A DNA stretch of 64,000 nt from Puccinia triticina (taxonomy: Eukaryota > Basidiomycota > Pucciniomycetes > Pucciniales > Pucciniaceae): assembly GCF_026914185.1 (NCBI RefSeq), contig NC_070566.1, positions 124,001 through 188,000 on the forward strand, in the 5' to 3' direction. This document shows, piece after piece, positions 51,275-62,828 of this stretch. The stretch's first letter is position 1. Every line of letters begins with the position of its first letter. Under the pieces are notes generated by a model that was not told the DNA's origin, ran no database searches, and worked only from the letters and a program-made list of their open reading frames with translations. Position numbers and translations under genes: made by a program.

Positions 51275-53117
51275 AAGGGCTCTCTGACCTGTGAAGATCA
51301 CATTTAAGAATTCAGGAGCTCCCTGATTTAGCTGCGGTTCCTTCAATAGCTCCACATTTGCCAAAGTTTATTGGACCTGGGAGCAGCCATTGGCAAAAGA
51401 TCTTGAGAATTTCCATGACATGAGGGATGAGTGAGGAAACATGGCACTCACTCTGGCCTTGACAACAACAAATAGCATTCCAAGTTGCGTGGACATTTGG
51501 AACAGCCCAGTGTGGGATCTTCATGTCAATGGCATCGGCAAACAACTTGCCTTGAAACCCATAGGCCATATTGCGGTTGGTTGTTTGATTGATGTTGCTG
51601 TCAGATTTGTTGACCACACGCTGCATTTTGGTGTCAACAAGGATCTGACTTTCTTTCAGCCAGGTGAGTTGGGCGGAAGTGAAGGTAGCATTGTTCGGCA
51701 TTGTGCGGGTTTCTGTGGGTGGCTATGATGATGCTTCTTGACGGTTGATGTAACCCAAGTGCGGTGAGGCTGTGACTGAGGTGTTAGGCAGATGAAAGAC
51801 AAACCTGCCCAGGGGCAAAAGAGGTAAAATATGAACAGGAGCATTCCTGGGGTCCACCCCTCTTTGGCTTTCAGTGGCGTATCTGGTCCAATCTTGGTAA
51901 TCTGATGTTGGAGCCGACCGAGGATTGAACTACGGCTTTGCTGGCGGTTAGAATTGGGTGCGGAACGTTTCAAGAAGGATGAACTGTGCTTGTCTTCTTG
52001 GCCAACGAGAACAAGTGCAGTCTTTGGAATGCATGTCAATCTCTGGTTCATTCGGTACACCGTTGTAAGACTCAAAAAGTGTTCCTGAGAACCTTTTGCT
52101 GAATGGAGAAGGGGATGATGGAGGTGCAAACTCTGCCCTTCTATGCTATCAGTCAACAGGACCCACCAAGCTATGCTTGGCAAGTTTTATTCAAGTGATA
52201 GGGTAGGTTGGCTCAAAATGAGTTGTTTGATTGACAAGGTATAGAGCTGATGATTTATATAAGAGTTGGTTATGATTGGTAAAGGTGAATATTGGGGTGA
52301 CTGTGATTGGTGAGTGATGAACTGAGGAGCTGACAAATGGGGAGGGGAGAGCTCCTTATATAGACAGAAGTGGAGCCCCAGAGGGCTTGTGGGTTAGGGT
52401 TTCAGCTGATCTGGACAACAGTGTGAGGGATTTTAGCTGGTGAGAGTAGATACAAATGATGTCATAATGTGTCAGGGGTACATAAATGATGTCATAAGCA
52501 TGCAGTAGGGCTGCATGAAGGCTGCGTAAAGTGAAAGTAGGCTGCATTAGTTGACAGGTGGATGCAGGGGGTGCATAAATGAAGTCTGAACTGCAGGATC
52601 AGTGCGGGATGACATCATAATATGGAAATAGAAGAGTACTTGATACTATGTGATGACTATAGTCTGATGGGGAGATGTATACTTGTATCCTGTGATGTGT
52701 ATAAGCATAATAATGTGATCCTTGACTTGAGGCTTGTGACAGGCTGGTGACTGGGTATGCTGAACGTGTGATGGGTGTCCATTGTCCAAGGGCGTGTAGG
52801 TTCCAATCCAGAGGGGCTCCAGTGACGCTTCCAGTGGTGACTAGGGGTAAAATTGGCCGTAGAATCCATTTCTGGGGTCCATTTGATGGTATCTTGAGGC
52901 CTAGTATGAGTAAATATATGTATGAGAAAACACTTTTGATTTTTCACTTTTCCATCTACCACACCGTAATTAAAGCCGAGCTGCACTGCTTGAGGGAAAG
53001 ATGTGACACAGATTGTATATATGACGATGGCAGCGTGTACAGCCAATCCAACTCCTCTCAAGTACTTTCAAGAAGTCCACTGTTTTAGATTGAGTCGTGC
53101 GTCCTCCAGGGGCAGTG
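51275..53117. other. Unassigned region between copia and Harbinger elements
   Basis: Minus-strand frames 52183-51656 (175 codons) and 51701-51312 (129 codons, MPNNATFTSAQLTWLKESQI) overlap and may be exons of one gene, but I recognise no domain. From 52200 to 52700 there are TGATGTCATAA and GGCTGCATNA words repeated irregularly. This DNA is on the 5' side of the Harbinger insertion and may belong to the Tnp2 element whose transposase lies beyond 59030. Confidence 0.3.
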
Positions 53118-53120
53118 AAT

Positions 53121-53175
53121 AGGGGGCTTCAAAATTGCCCCAGGAAGCGTTCCAGGTCCAAACTCCAGGAAGAAT
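53121..53175 (+). repeat. Harbinger left terminal inverted repeat
   Basis: Inverted match to 58973-59027. Aligned words are GGGGGCTTCAAAATTG / GGGGGTTTCAATATTG, then CCAGGAAGCGTTCCAGGT in both, then CTCCAGGAAGAATGA / TTCCAGGAAAAATGA. GGAAGCGTTCC is itself palindromic. Confidence 0.85.
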
Positions 53176-53421
53176 GAAACACAGCCAAAAAAAAATTCCT
53201 GGCGGTTCTACATTGAGACCCCCAGAAAGAGGACCTTCGTGCATTCGAACCCAGGAGAACAACACCTGGAAAGCATCATCAGGTTTAAAACGTTTTGTCC
53301 CATGCCTTTGGGGGCCCGGAAGGCCCATCTCCTCCCCCACGCAACCACAAGTTCATCTCACCTCATTGTACTGTCTGGTCCTTTTTTCATCAGTTTCAAA
53401 CCTCAAATTCATCACCCGTAA

Positions 53422-53951
53422 ATGCCGTCAAGACCTCGCGGAATCCCCTGGGACGCCGACGGTGTTAATGATTGGCCAGACAGCATCACCATCCTCCTCG
53501 ACTGGCTTGCCATGAATGACAACTATGCTCAGTGGCGCACAACACATGTAAGGACACAACTCGGTGCTGAAATACTTGCCGTGATGAATCATCATGGCAT
53601 CAATCACCGCACTGCCCAAGGTAGCACTTAATTTTTGGCTTATGTTGCGCATTTGCTGACATTTGTTTGTTGCAGGCATTTCCATGAAGATAGTGCAACT
53701 TGAAAATAGCTACAAGCATGTTTGTAACTATCTCAGGTGTTCTGGCTCTGTGGAAATGGTGGCAAATGATTTTGATGACCTCCCCAACACGGTTCAAAGT
53801 CATGAGTTGCGTCCAAGCAAATAACACCCTGTTTATCATCATTGCAGCTTACCGACTTGGACCAGGATATGTGCGCTTGCTTTGCAGATACTGGGACCGA
53901 CTCCATCCCATCATGGGAACTCATCCAGCTCGAGAGGATGACATGTTCTAA
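53422..53951 (+). CDS. Small Myb/SANT-like protein of the Harbinger element
   Basis: Three exons, 53422-53620, 53676-53798 and 53848-53951, with introns of 55 and 49 bp, give 141 residues in one frame. It aligns along its length with the first part of the larger protein at 58737-57971: ILLDWLAMNDNYAQWR versus ILLDWLAVEGNYERWR, LENSYKHVCNYLR versus LQNLYSKASDFLR, and CRYWDRLHPIMGTHP versus CKYWDELSLIMGTRT. This is the trihelix/Myb-like domain expected of the DNA-binding partner of Harbinger transposases. The coiled-coil tail present in the larger copy is missing. It may be a competitor or a duplicate. Confidence 0.7.
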
Positions 53952-54332
53952 AATAAAATCAAAAAACCTTTATATTTCATTGAATCATACAAATCAATGC
54001 AATTTGTGGTTTTCCGTACAGGAGCCGGATTGGAAAATAAAAATCATCCAATTTCCAGAGAGATCGAAGCTGTAGGAGCACAGATTGTGCTCCTAAGGTA
54101 TAAATTTGTCGCTTGAAGTTTTGTGTTGTGCCCTTTGGAATTAACCTGAATAAAACCAATAACAAATCTTTTTGGGTTATAAAACCTGTATGGCTGTTGA
54201 AGTGCGGATAGTTGAGATACACGGCATTGAGTCCCTTGCCCTCAGCCTCAAAAAACCAAAATGGTTTGCACATCTCATAGGAAGCTTTTGATTTTGACCC
54301 TTGAGAACTCAATCAACGACCAATTAACAGCC

Positions 54333-55608
54333 ATGGCACTTGATTTTCTCTTAGCTGATAGTGATGAACATAACTCTGGCTCCGAAATTGATACCAATGA
54401 TGAGGACAATAAGCACGAAGATGAAGATATTGCGATGGCAGAACTAGAAGCAAAGGCCAAAGCACTCGTGACCATTCAAGGCAAGCACTATCTAGGACGT
54501 CGTCAACGTATTGAAAAGGGACCAGATGCACATTATTTTCTTTTGCATCGGATGCAAGAAAGTAGATTTAAGCAGTTTTTTTGCATGTCACGATCTTTGT
54601 TCATCAAGCTATGCAAAAAAATTGAAAGCAACCCAGTGTTCCATAACAATTCAAACCACCCTCAGCGTCCGGTCATTGAACAACTGATGGTCACGCTCAA
54701 CCGGTTGGGATGCTTCGGAAACGGTGTTGCTGTTGGAATCATTGCAACTTATTATCGGATCGGCGACGGAACCGTAGAACTCTACACAAATTGGTGCATC
54801 ATGGCCATACTATCCTTACAATCCCAACTAATTGCCTGGCCCAACAATGAAGCACGCAAAAATACTCAAGAATCCTTCAAGGAAGTTGGCTTTGATGGGT
54901 GTGTTGGCCTGATTGATGGCACACTAGTTGTGCTGTCTACCTGTCCAGAGAAGGATGGTCCTGATTACTACAACCGCAAGGGTTTTTACGGCATTGTCAC
55001 CCTCCTGGTTTGCGATGAAAACAAAAACATAATCTACGTCTATACCGGATGGCCCGGATGTTCTCACGATCAAAAACTTATGTCCAACTGCGCTCTCACC
55101 ACAAGTCCAGCGGATTTTTTCTTGGAAGGGGAGTACCTTTTGGCCGACTCAGCCTTTGTACCAACAGCAAATACTGTACCCGCCTTCAGACGCAAGAAAA
55201 ACAAACCGCTAACGGACACGCAGCATGATTTCAATTGTCACCTCTCAGGTGTTAGGGTTGGGATTGAAAATTGTATTGGATTATTAAAGAATCGATTTCA
55301 AAGCCTGAAAGGCTTGCGCTTACGGATCTCCAGCAAAAAGGATATGGTTCGTGCTACAGCTTGGATCATGGTTTGTACTCATTGTTCTACATTGAGTTGT
55401 CAGTCAGATTGGACTAACTATTTGTTTACAGTCCTGCGCAATTCTGCATAACTTTCTAAATCAAGGTGCAGATTATGATTTCGAGGATTTTGAACCAGAA
55501 ACCGATGATCCTGATGAAGAATATGGAAACAGAAATGCTGCGGAAAAGGGTACTGTTGCAGGGAAACAAAGGCGACAGGAGGTTCTAAGACTGGCACGGG
55601 AATTTTGA
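54333..55608 (+). CDS. PIF/Harbinger DDE transposase
   Basis: Exon 1 is 54333-55370, exon 2 is 55432-55608; the intron is 61 bp (GTTTGT, CTAAC branch, ACAG). The product is 404 residues. It is a DDE_Tnp_4 family member. The catalytic residues are Asp in VGLIDGTLVVLS (about 196), Asp in YLLADSAFVPT (about 271) and Glu in VRVGIENCIGLLKNRFQSLK (about 310). It also has YYNRKGFYGIVTLLVCDE, TGWPGCSHD and, after splicing, the family hallmark SCAILHNFL. The N-terminus has an acidic stretch. The start at 54333 (MALDFLL) is preferred over 54261 because it follows CAGCC and the upstream part lacks conservation. It cuts and inserts the element, normally with a Myb-like partner. Confidence 0.9.
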
Positions 55609-55681
55609 GAGGACAATGGATGGTATTAATCCTTAAGAACTGCTAGAAGTTTAGCTTTGTATCTATCAAAATTATAACTGA

Positions 55682-57090
55682 TCATTCTTGATTGTCGGGA
55701 AACATTGCAAGGCCAAATTCTCTACTTTCATCAAGAGTTTGTTGCACAATGGGATGCGAGATTGGTAGGTTTAAATCCTGCGCAATCAGGCCAAGCGCAG
55801 CTTCTGGGAGCAAGACCTTCCGCAAGAAATATTCGGGGGAAAGTGGATGTGTGATCTGTGTGGTCAAGTCCAAATTCAAGGAGATAAATTCTTTGTATAG
55901 TGTTTGGTATATGATATCCAATCCCTGGGGCCCATAGCTTCAATCATATAGTTCAGTAATATGGCTTATAAATCAGCACTGCACACTGGATGGGTGACTT
56001 ACTATCCAGGCTGCTTGATTTGGAAGGTATCAATGTCATAAAACACACTCTGAGATTTCCTAGACCCGAGAGTTTTCCATACGGTCAATGCCTGATCTAG
56101 AAAGTCTGATGGAACTTGCTGTCGTGCTACAGACCACAGGTGAACACTGATGGTTTTCAAGCGGCTGTAACAAGATTATCAGCAGGAGATAATGATCACT
56201 TTGCTATCTGAACACGGATTCAACTCACATCTGAAGATTAGAGAAATCAATTTCCGCGGGCCAGCCTCTTTCCAGGCCTGTTGGGATAACAGTAATCTCA
56301 TCCTGATGGCGGCGGCAGTAATTGGCTACAACGGAAAACTAAAGAGAAAAAACTTTTGAGATAACTGCTGCAATATCATGTAGATGACAACACTCACAGG
56401 TAGATGCAATGCATTTGGGTTTATAAGCGAATACCTTTTGCAGACATCTCGACGGCCCTTGAGATAGTTTCCTAAGTCCAGTAGCATTTTTGATGGGTTC
56501 TTTGGTAATACTTTGTTGCAAAAGGTACAGAGATCATCTGTGATATTTTAATCATTAGAAAAAGGTGCAATCGAACTGGAAAACCAGCATTGGGAGAACA
56601 AACCTGGGTTAGGTGCATGTAGCTCCTTCTCCAACTCCGCAAGATCGTTATCAAGAGCTAGTGTATGCAATTTTCCATGAGTTCGAGGTCGGAAAGCTGG
56701 GTGAATTGTTGATTCATCATCTTGCGCCTTGATTGAAATTCCATGCGTCATGAGTTCATCATGGATTTCTTTCCTGAGGTTCAACATAGGTCCTTTTGAG
56801 ACGTCAGCCAGTGGGGCACTTAATGCTGGGAGATCAGAACGCAAGGGTTCAACAAGGCTAGGTGCTTGTTGATCACCAATTGGAGTATCATCATAACCTT
56901 TGCGATTGGAGGATGTCGACAGGATTGGTGTAGAATCCACGGAGTTGCTTGTCTCTGTCGGCGGGATCAATCCAGATTGAACGAGTTCCTTCTTGTTTTT
57001 CTTCTTTGATTTCTTTTGGTGTTTTTTTGGCGAAACGGACTCTTCAAACTTGAAATTGTAGCGGATTAAGTCAAGCAACAATGTTGGCAT
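55682..57090 (-). CDS. RTC4-like domain protein of the Harbinger element
   Basis: Five exons: 57090-56604, 56537-56398, 56338-56229, 56164-56003, 55937-55682. The introns are 66, 59, 64 and 65 bp, all GT-AG. They give 384 residues in one frame. The basic N-terminal half (KKHQKKSKKKNKKE) looks disordered. The C-terminal half has LCTFCNKVLPKNPSKMLLDL (CxxC), YCRRHQDE (C..H), GLERGWPAEIDFSNLQ and GYYGPQGLDIIYQTL, then YFLRKVLLPEAALGLIAQDL. This order matches the RTC4-like domain (restriction of telomere capping 4) as I know it from basidiomycete proteins. The role is unknown. Location within the TIRs makes it an element gene, perhaps binding chromatin or DNA ends. Confidence 0.75.
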
Positions 57091-57446
57091 TGTGGCGATG
57101 GACTGTATGGATCTTGTGGATTCAGCTAGGATTTTGCCGTACTCAACTCCGAGTGGACTTGGTAGCTAACACAAGATCCTGTACACGTTTCAGCATGTAC
57201 AGCTTCTTGGAATAATTTCTTTGAGACACTGTGACATATAGACTAATTTAGAGTACCAATAAAAACACAATCGGCATTCTGAGGCGCTCACAAAGATACA
57301 CTCTCCAGAATCTCAAGTGGTGGGAAAATATGAAATTCATCACGTTCTAATTGATGGGGTGGACATGGAGGATTGTCAATCAAACAAAATTGTGTAGGAA
57401 CTAACCAAAAGGGATATTTAGAGAAGCAAGCAAAAAACAATTATAT
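57091..57446. other. Spacer between two minus-strand Harbinger genes
   Basis: 356 bp with no ORF. It must contain the 3' end of the Myb/SANT gene and the 5' region of the RTC4-like gene. AT-rich, with no specific site recognised. Confidence 0.5.
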
Positions 57447-58737
57447 CTAGTTTGAATCATTGCTCGAGTTGTTAGACATATCATCGCTTGAACCATCAGA
57501 ACTGTTGTCCAAACCTTCGTCGGAGTCATTCTTTCCAGCATTTGCATTGTCTGAGTGTTTTTTCTTGCTACTGCCTTCATCTTGTTTGAATTGCTCTTTC
57601 ATGAACTTTGCAATTTCTTTCTTGGAGTGGCCCATGTCGCTTAGCTCCTTCATGATGGCGATGCGCTCACAGACCTCATCCAGCTCTGTTCGTCGTGCCT
57701 TCATCTGAGCCTCCATTTCAAGAACACGGACCCTCCTCTTTTTGATCTCAAGCATCTCCCTGTTACGTGAATCTTCCAACTTAACGCATTTCTTTTCCGT
57801 CGCACTTTTATCTTCATCGCGTTTTTTGCGCGCTTCATAACAATCACGCCAGTAGATGTTTGATTTGGCAAGTACTTTCTCCAAGCCAAGGGGGTCAAGT
57901 TCTAGATCCAAGGCAAGTCAGCATTAAGGATAAAGCTAATCAAAGCCAAAGTAAGTGAAATGATACTAACTTTTGCCACCTGCCTTCTTTTTGGTCCCGC
58001 CGCGGCGGCCAGTAGTAGTTGGACCAGGCGAAGATGTTCGGCCCGTGTCAGGATCGTCTTGCTCGTCGTCGTCAGTTGGATTATCATTTGGCTCGGAGCT
58101 GACACAAGCATTTTTCTTGGAAGAAGCTTGTAAGGCCTCGGAATCACGGATCTCAGGCGAGGGCAAGCCATCCCGAAGAAGATTAGGTACAAGCATTTGA
58201 TGAGATGCAATGGTGTGCAAGGGGGTCGCAACAGTTCGTGTACCCATGATCAAACTAAGTTCATCCCAGTACTTGCAAATTTTTGTCAAAGCAACTGACG
58301 GTCGTTCAATAGTCAGTTGCAGCGGAGGAGAACCATGAAATGAATTGTAAATATTTACTTTGAAGGGTAGTTGTTCCGTTGGCTATGTCATCCTCCTGGA
58401 GGCCAGAGCCCTTATTGCGGAGGAAGTCGCTAGCTTTTGAATACAAGTTTTGAAGCTCCTGCATCTTAGTCTGCACACCCTTGTTGTCTCGGTGGGTGAT
58501 ACCAGCATCGGCCATCAATCCTAAGATTTCGTTCGCTAAAGCAGACTTTGTTGACCCGGTCTTGTTATTGCCGCGCCAACGTTCATAATTCCCCTCGACC
58601 GCGAGCCAGTCAAGGAGGATGCGAATGCTGCAGTCTCCACTGTTTTCGCCGTCCTTGTCCCACGCTACCGGGGCCTTCTTCTTCTTGGCTTGGCTGGTGG
58701 TGTTGTCTGACTGAGTTTGTCGCTTCTTGGGTGGCAT
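57447..58737 (-). CDS. Myb/SANT-like DNA-binding protein of the Harbinger element
   Basis: Exons are 58737-58359, 58294-57971 and 57901-57447; introns are 64 and 69 bp. The product is 385 residues. Residues 1-30 are basic (MPPKKRQTQ...KKKKAPVAW). The Myb/SANT-like domain is at about 24-150 (ILLDWLAVEGNYERWR, LANEILGLMADAGITH, ICKYWDELSLIMGTRT), then an acidic/Ser linker (DDDEQDDPDTGR) and a GRRGGTKKKAGGK stretch. A coiled coil (KKRRVRVLEMEAQMKARRTE) and a Ser/Asp-rich tail follow. It probably binds the TIRs and recruits the transposase, as in other Harbinger systems. It aligns with the 53422-53951 protein. Confidence 0.75.
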
Positions 58738-58972
58738 GGCGGGTGGTGTATGTGGTTAGAGTTGGCGTCAGGTAGCGGCAAAGACGGTGTCAGTTGGTGA
58801 GCCGGGTGTTTGATGGGTGTCGAAAAAAAATCCGGGGGACCGGGGTTTGAGAAAAAGGTCCGATTGGTCTCTTATTTGGTTAAATTTTTCCTGATTTCCT
58901 GCGGTCCTGGAGGTCCTGGAAGGGGATAGGGAGAAGGAGATCAGGTCCGCAGGAAGCGTTCCAGGTTGGTCA

Positions 58973-59027
58973 TTTTTCCTGGAAACTCTGACCTGGAACG
59001 CTTCCTGGATCAATATTGAAACCCCCT
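58973..59027 (-). repeat. Harbinger right terminal inverted repeat
   Basis: Complement of 53121-53175 with scattered mismatches. It is followed by AAT (59028-59030). A further partial copy of TCCTGCGGTCCTGGAGG lies just inside at 58898-58925. Confidence 0.85.
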
Positions 59028-59129
59028 AATGTACATCCCCAGTTGGCAGGCCGCGCCCTCCCTGCTTCCTTGTCCAGATTACTCTGACTCAGACACAACT
59101 TTCTCCGCCAGCAAAACGTACAACAGAAC

Positions 59130-62100
59130 ATGGTCCAACGGCCACTTCATGTCTGTCACTGTGAATCCTATGGTTGCAATCTGCAGCAACATGAAGAAGA
59201 AGGCAGAGGCGTGGTTGCAGGGAGAGTGTTGTCTAAGCGTACTTTTCAAAAGCATCAGGGGAAGATAGACGTTGAAAGGTCACGACACAAGGCAACTGAA
59301 TCTGAAACCATTCCACAACCGTCAACCAGTAATGCTGTCAGTGGAATTGATGATACTTACTTCTTAAACATAAATGCTGCTGACGATTTCCAGTCTCAGC
59401 AGAGTCTTGCAATGGCGGACCCGTTGGGCTCGTCAGAAATTGCGCGCACCCCTACAACGCAGGTCTTTCTGGAAGAATCATTTTGCAAGCAGGTGATGAC
59501 TCAGTTGGTGTTGTCGATGTTTTCAAACAAACTCAGTAAAGCTGGTGCCGTGGATTTCCTCAAGGCTGCGTGGGCAAATGTTCACCTTCTTGGGAAGATC
59601 TGGAGCATGAAGAATTCCACCAACATAGACCCAATCCCCATAGTGGAGCAGATCCCGCAGACTCCAGAGGCGGTCTTCCATTGCCCCGGCTTGAATCCAA
59701 ACTTGACAATGCAGGTTTGTTGCAAGAAATGTTTTGCGCTTTACTCGATTGACAATTACAACCGTGACAGTCGTCGCCGATGCGCCCAGCCTTTCCTCTC
59801 GGCTCGCCAAGGCTACTGCAAGTGGGCTAAATCCCAGAACATTAGTCCAACATGCAATGAACCACTCTTCAAGTTCAACAAGAATCGGAAAGCGGTTCCA
59901 GTTCAAACATTTACCTATGTGTCTCTCAAGTCTTGGTTAAAAAACCGTCTCCTGGAACGTCCATTTGAAAATTTGCTAGATTCAAGCCTCACTGCTAACG
60001 ATTGGAATGATGACCGAGATATGGAGGATGTTTGGCACGGGAGTGTTTGGTGTGAATTCCCGAATTCTGACGACGGTTTGGGAGTGTATACACAATGTTT
60101 GGGGAATCTGGTCTTCAGCCTGTATCTTGACTGGTTCAGCCCCAAAGGAAGCTCAAATCTTGGAAAGCACACATCTGTAGGGGCAATCACGCTTGTTTGT
60201 CTCAATCTGCCGCCAACAAATCGATATAAGCCAGAAAACATTTTTCTATTTGGCATCATTCCGGGTCCAAAGGAACCAAGGCTAGAGGAGATAAATCATG
60301 TATTGCGGCCCTTGGTTGACGAGCTGAAAGAGTTGTGGAGGGGAGTGTCCTTTGACTCCACAAGTATGCACCCAACAGGCAGGAAGATCCAAGTAGCTAT
60401 TTTTCCGCTCATTGGGGACTTACCAGCGTTGCGCAAGACTGCGGGATTTGGGAGTCACGCTGCCACTTTGTTCTGTTCCTTCTGCCTCCTCAGCAAGGAT
60501 TGCGTAGAAGAGAAAAATCCGCTGAAATTTCCGCGTCGGACGGATGAATTACATCTGCAACGTGCATCTGAGTGGCTCCAACTCACCAATTTCACCGAGC
60601 GAAAGAAGTTCTTGAAAGCACACGGCGTACAATGGAGCATTCTCAATGAGCTTCCGTATTGGCGACCGGTTCAACACTGCTCAATTGAAGTGATGCACGC
60701 CCTGATCCTGGGTGACCTTAAAGACCACAGCATGCGTTTCTTGGATCTGGCCTCAGCGGGAGCCCTTCTCAAGAAGACGCAGGAGCAGGACAAGCAGTGG
60801 CAGAATGCCCAATCATATGGCGAGCCTCCCTTCGCAGATCATACCCACCGTGTCCGCAATCCAAGGATGAAACGTAAGCGGGCAGACCCCGTTGATGACA
60901 CTTCGGCTGCCGACCGACCTAAGAAAAGAACCCGCCAAAGAGCCAGCCTGGGTGCGCCTTCCCGCAGTGCTATTGCTGAAACTCAATCCAATCCAGAAGC
61001 TTCATTGACTTCAACACATTCATATGCGCTGCGTATAAGGAAGAAGAACCTATACAACTCATACGCTGCGGACAAGGAAGCTGAGACTGAAGATGATTGC
61101 CGAAGCAATTACACTATTCAAGGTGCCCAAGAGAGATCCAGCGCCCGACACTTCCGAGATGAAGATACAGAAGCTCCCGGTTTGTCCGCAGAGGAACTTG
61201 ATGTTGTCTGACGAACCATTCTACACACGGTCTTGCCCTCTTGGATTGACAGATTGCCGCGCAATTTAGGAGCAGCCAACCATGGCTCCTTGAAGGCGGC
61301 TGAGTGGTTAATACTATACAAGGTGTACTATACCATTGCTCTGATTCCGCTGTGGGTCAAAGGACTCCGGGACGCTGCCACGGAAGAGAGCAGGAGGCAA
61401 ATTTCATTACTGCTAGAATCAACCTCCACGCTCTCTCAAATCACGCACTTTTTGACTCTCCCAAAAATTAAGTTGAAGGATCTGAGTGAACTCAATGGTT
61501 TGATATTGAAGTACAGACAATGTTTGCAGAGGGGGTGGCCTGGAGAAACCAGCACACCAAACTTGCATCTCACACAACATTTCAGTGAAGTAATCCGTTG
61601 ATTTGGTCCGCCTCAATCAACGGCAGCTTGGGCACAAGAAAGGGTCAACGGGATGTTACAAAGGCTACCCACAAACCACCACCTCGGTCAGTATCTGCTC
61701 TTTGCTCATCTGCGTGAGTTGACTTGGGAATAGGATGGTTGCTGATTGGTTGTTGACGTGACAGACCAAATACCCAAGGCTCTCATTACCAAATGGCACA
61801 TCAACTCAAACCTTGCTTCTGCCCTTAATGACCCAACATTCCCCGTTTTGTCAGGGGGAGATGATTCAGATACAAAGGAGGAGGTCACTTTCACACTTGA
61901 TCAGCCTTTGTTCCAGAAGTGGCAGCGGGCAGTGGTGGGAAACAGAACTTCCAGGGGCAGGTGGGGATTGGCTCAGTCGGATCTGCATTTGAACCCTGCA
62001 GTCAAACGCGTCCAAAGTGTACTACTCAACAGGAAATCCTTCACTTGCAAGCAGCAGCACCGTGGCAACTGCTTGGTTGAGTTTGTCCTAGGGAAGAGTC

Positions 62101-62483
62101 AACGCTTCGGAGAGACAGAGATTATTTTCCGGTCAAACCAAACACCAAACAAAACCTGGATGGTCATCAATCCGTTTGATGAGCTACGAAGAGATGAGGA
62201 TCCTTACGGCAATTACCCGGACCTAAACTGTTGGTTGGTGAAGGCCAAACATGACAGCCCAGTGGTGATAGACAGCAAGCATGTCATTGGGCATGTTGCC
62301 ATTATGCAACACGGAGCTGGGACCTTTGGACTGCCTGGTGAAACAATCAGTGCTGTTGGATTAGCTACTGCGGTCAGTTTGTTCAGCTACAACTCAGTCT
62401 GTTTTCGTGTGTTTGTTCTGAGGGGCACTCTTTGGTCACGCAATGCGGCAGGGTTGGGAGGGACTAGCGGAGAACTGATTTGA
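59130..62483 (+). pseudogene. Tnp2/CACTA-type transposase, decayed
   Basis: A single frame from ATG 59130 to 62483 (about 1118 codons) is broken by TGA 61209-61211, TGA near 61600, TAG near 61730 and TGA near 61738. It starts with a Cys/His cluster (VCHCESYGCNLQQHE). The core matches fungal Tnp2-like transposases: CCKKCFALY, LYLDWFSPKGSSNLGKHTSV (about 326-345), FLFGIIPGPKEPRLEEINHV (about 371-390), ALRKTAGFGSHAATLFCSFC, WRPVQHCSIEVMHALILGDL, then VLPSWIDRLPRNLGAANHGS and FGPPQSTAAWAQERVNGML after the first stops. The first two stops fit CGA to TGA. A Harbinger element inserted just upstream (53121-59027). The element's own ends are not identified. Confidence 0.85.
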
Positions 62484-62828
62484 GGGATCTCTGAAAGGGT
62501 GTGTGCTGTGCCTCGGCCGCCGGCAAGCGTGGGGTGGGGAACAAAGGAGCAACACACATTAAACCAACTCTTGGGGTATACCCACATAATCTATTTCCAA
62601 GATCCCTTTATGTTTGAAGTCAGAGGCATCTCAGTCCGAATTGTGTTGGATTTGTAGATTTTTCATCTGTTGTGACTTGGTTGTCTTATCATTTCAACAC
62701 CCTATCCCTAGAAACTAGCAGCAATTTTATCCAGCGTCACTCAATAGGAGGATTCTTTGCGCCCCATCCATAACCAGATATTGTACTCCCAAGCTCCCTC
62801 ACGTTCCCTCTAGTGAGACCAGACGGTC
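62484..62828. other. Spacer after the Tnp2 pseudogene
   Basis: 345 bp without an ORF. No terminal repeat is recognised. It probably separates two genes of the same element. Confidence 0.35.

Larger units (their letters stand above)
53121..59027. mobile_element. PIF/Harbinger-type element with four genes
   Basis: The terminal inverted repeats are AGGGGGCTTCAAAATTGCCC at 53121 and its diverged complement, ATCAATATTGAAACCCCCT, ending 59027. Similarity extends about 45 bp, including AGGAAGCGTTCCAGGT. AAT flanks both ends (53118-53120, 59028-59030). The size is 5.9 kb. It encodes a Myb/SANT-like protein (+), a DDE transposase (+), an RTC4-like protein (-) and a second Myb/SANT-like protein (-). 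Classic Harbinger elements carry only transposase and one Myb-like protein. All four gene models are open, so the element may be autonomous. Confidence 0.88.
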
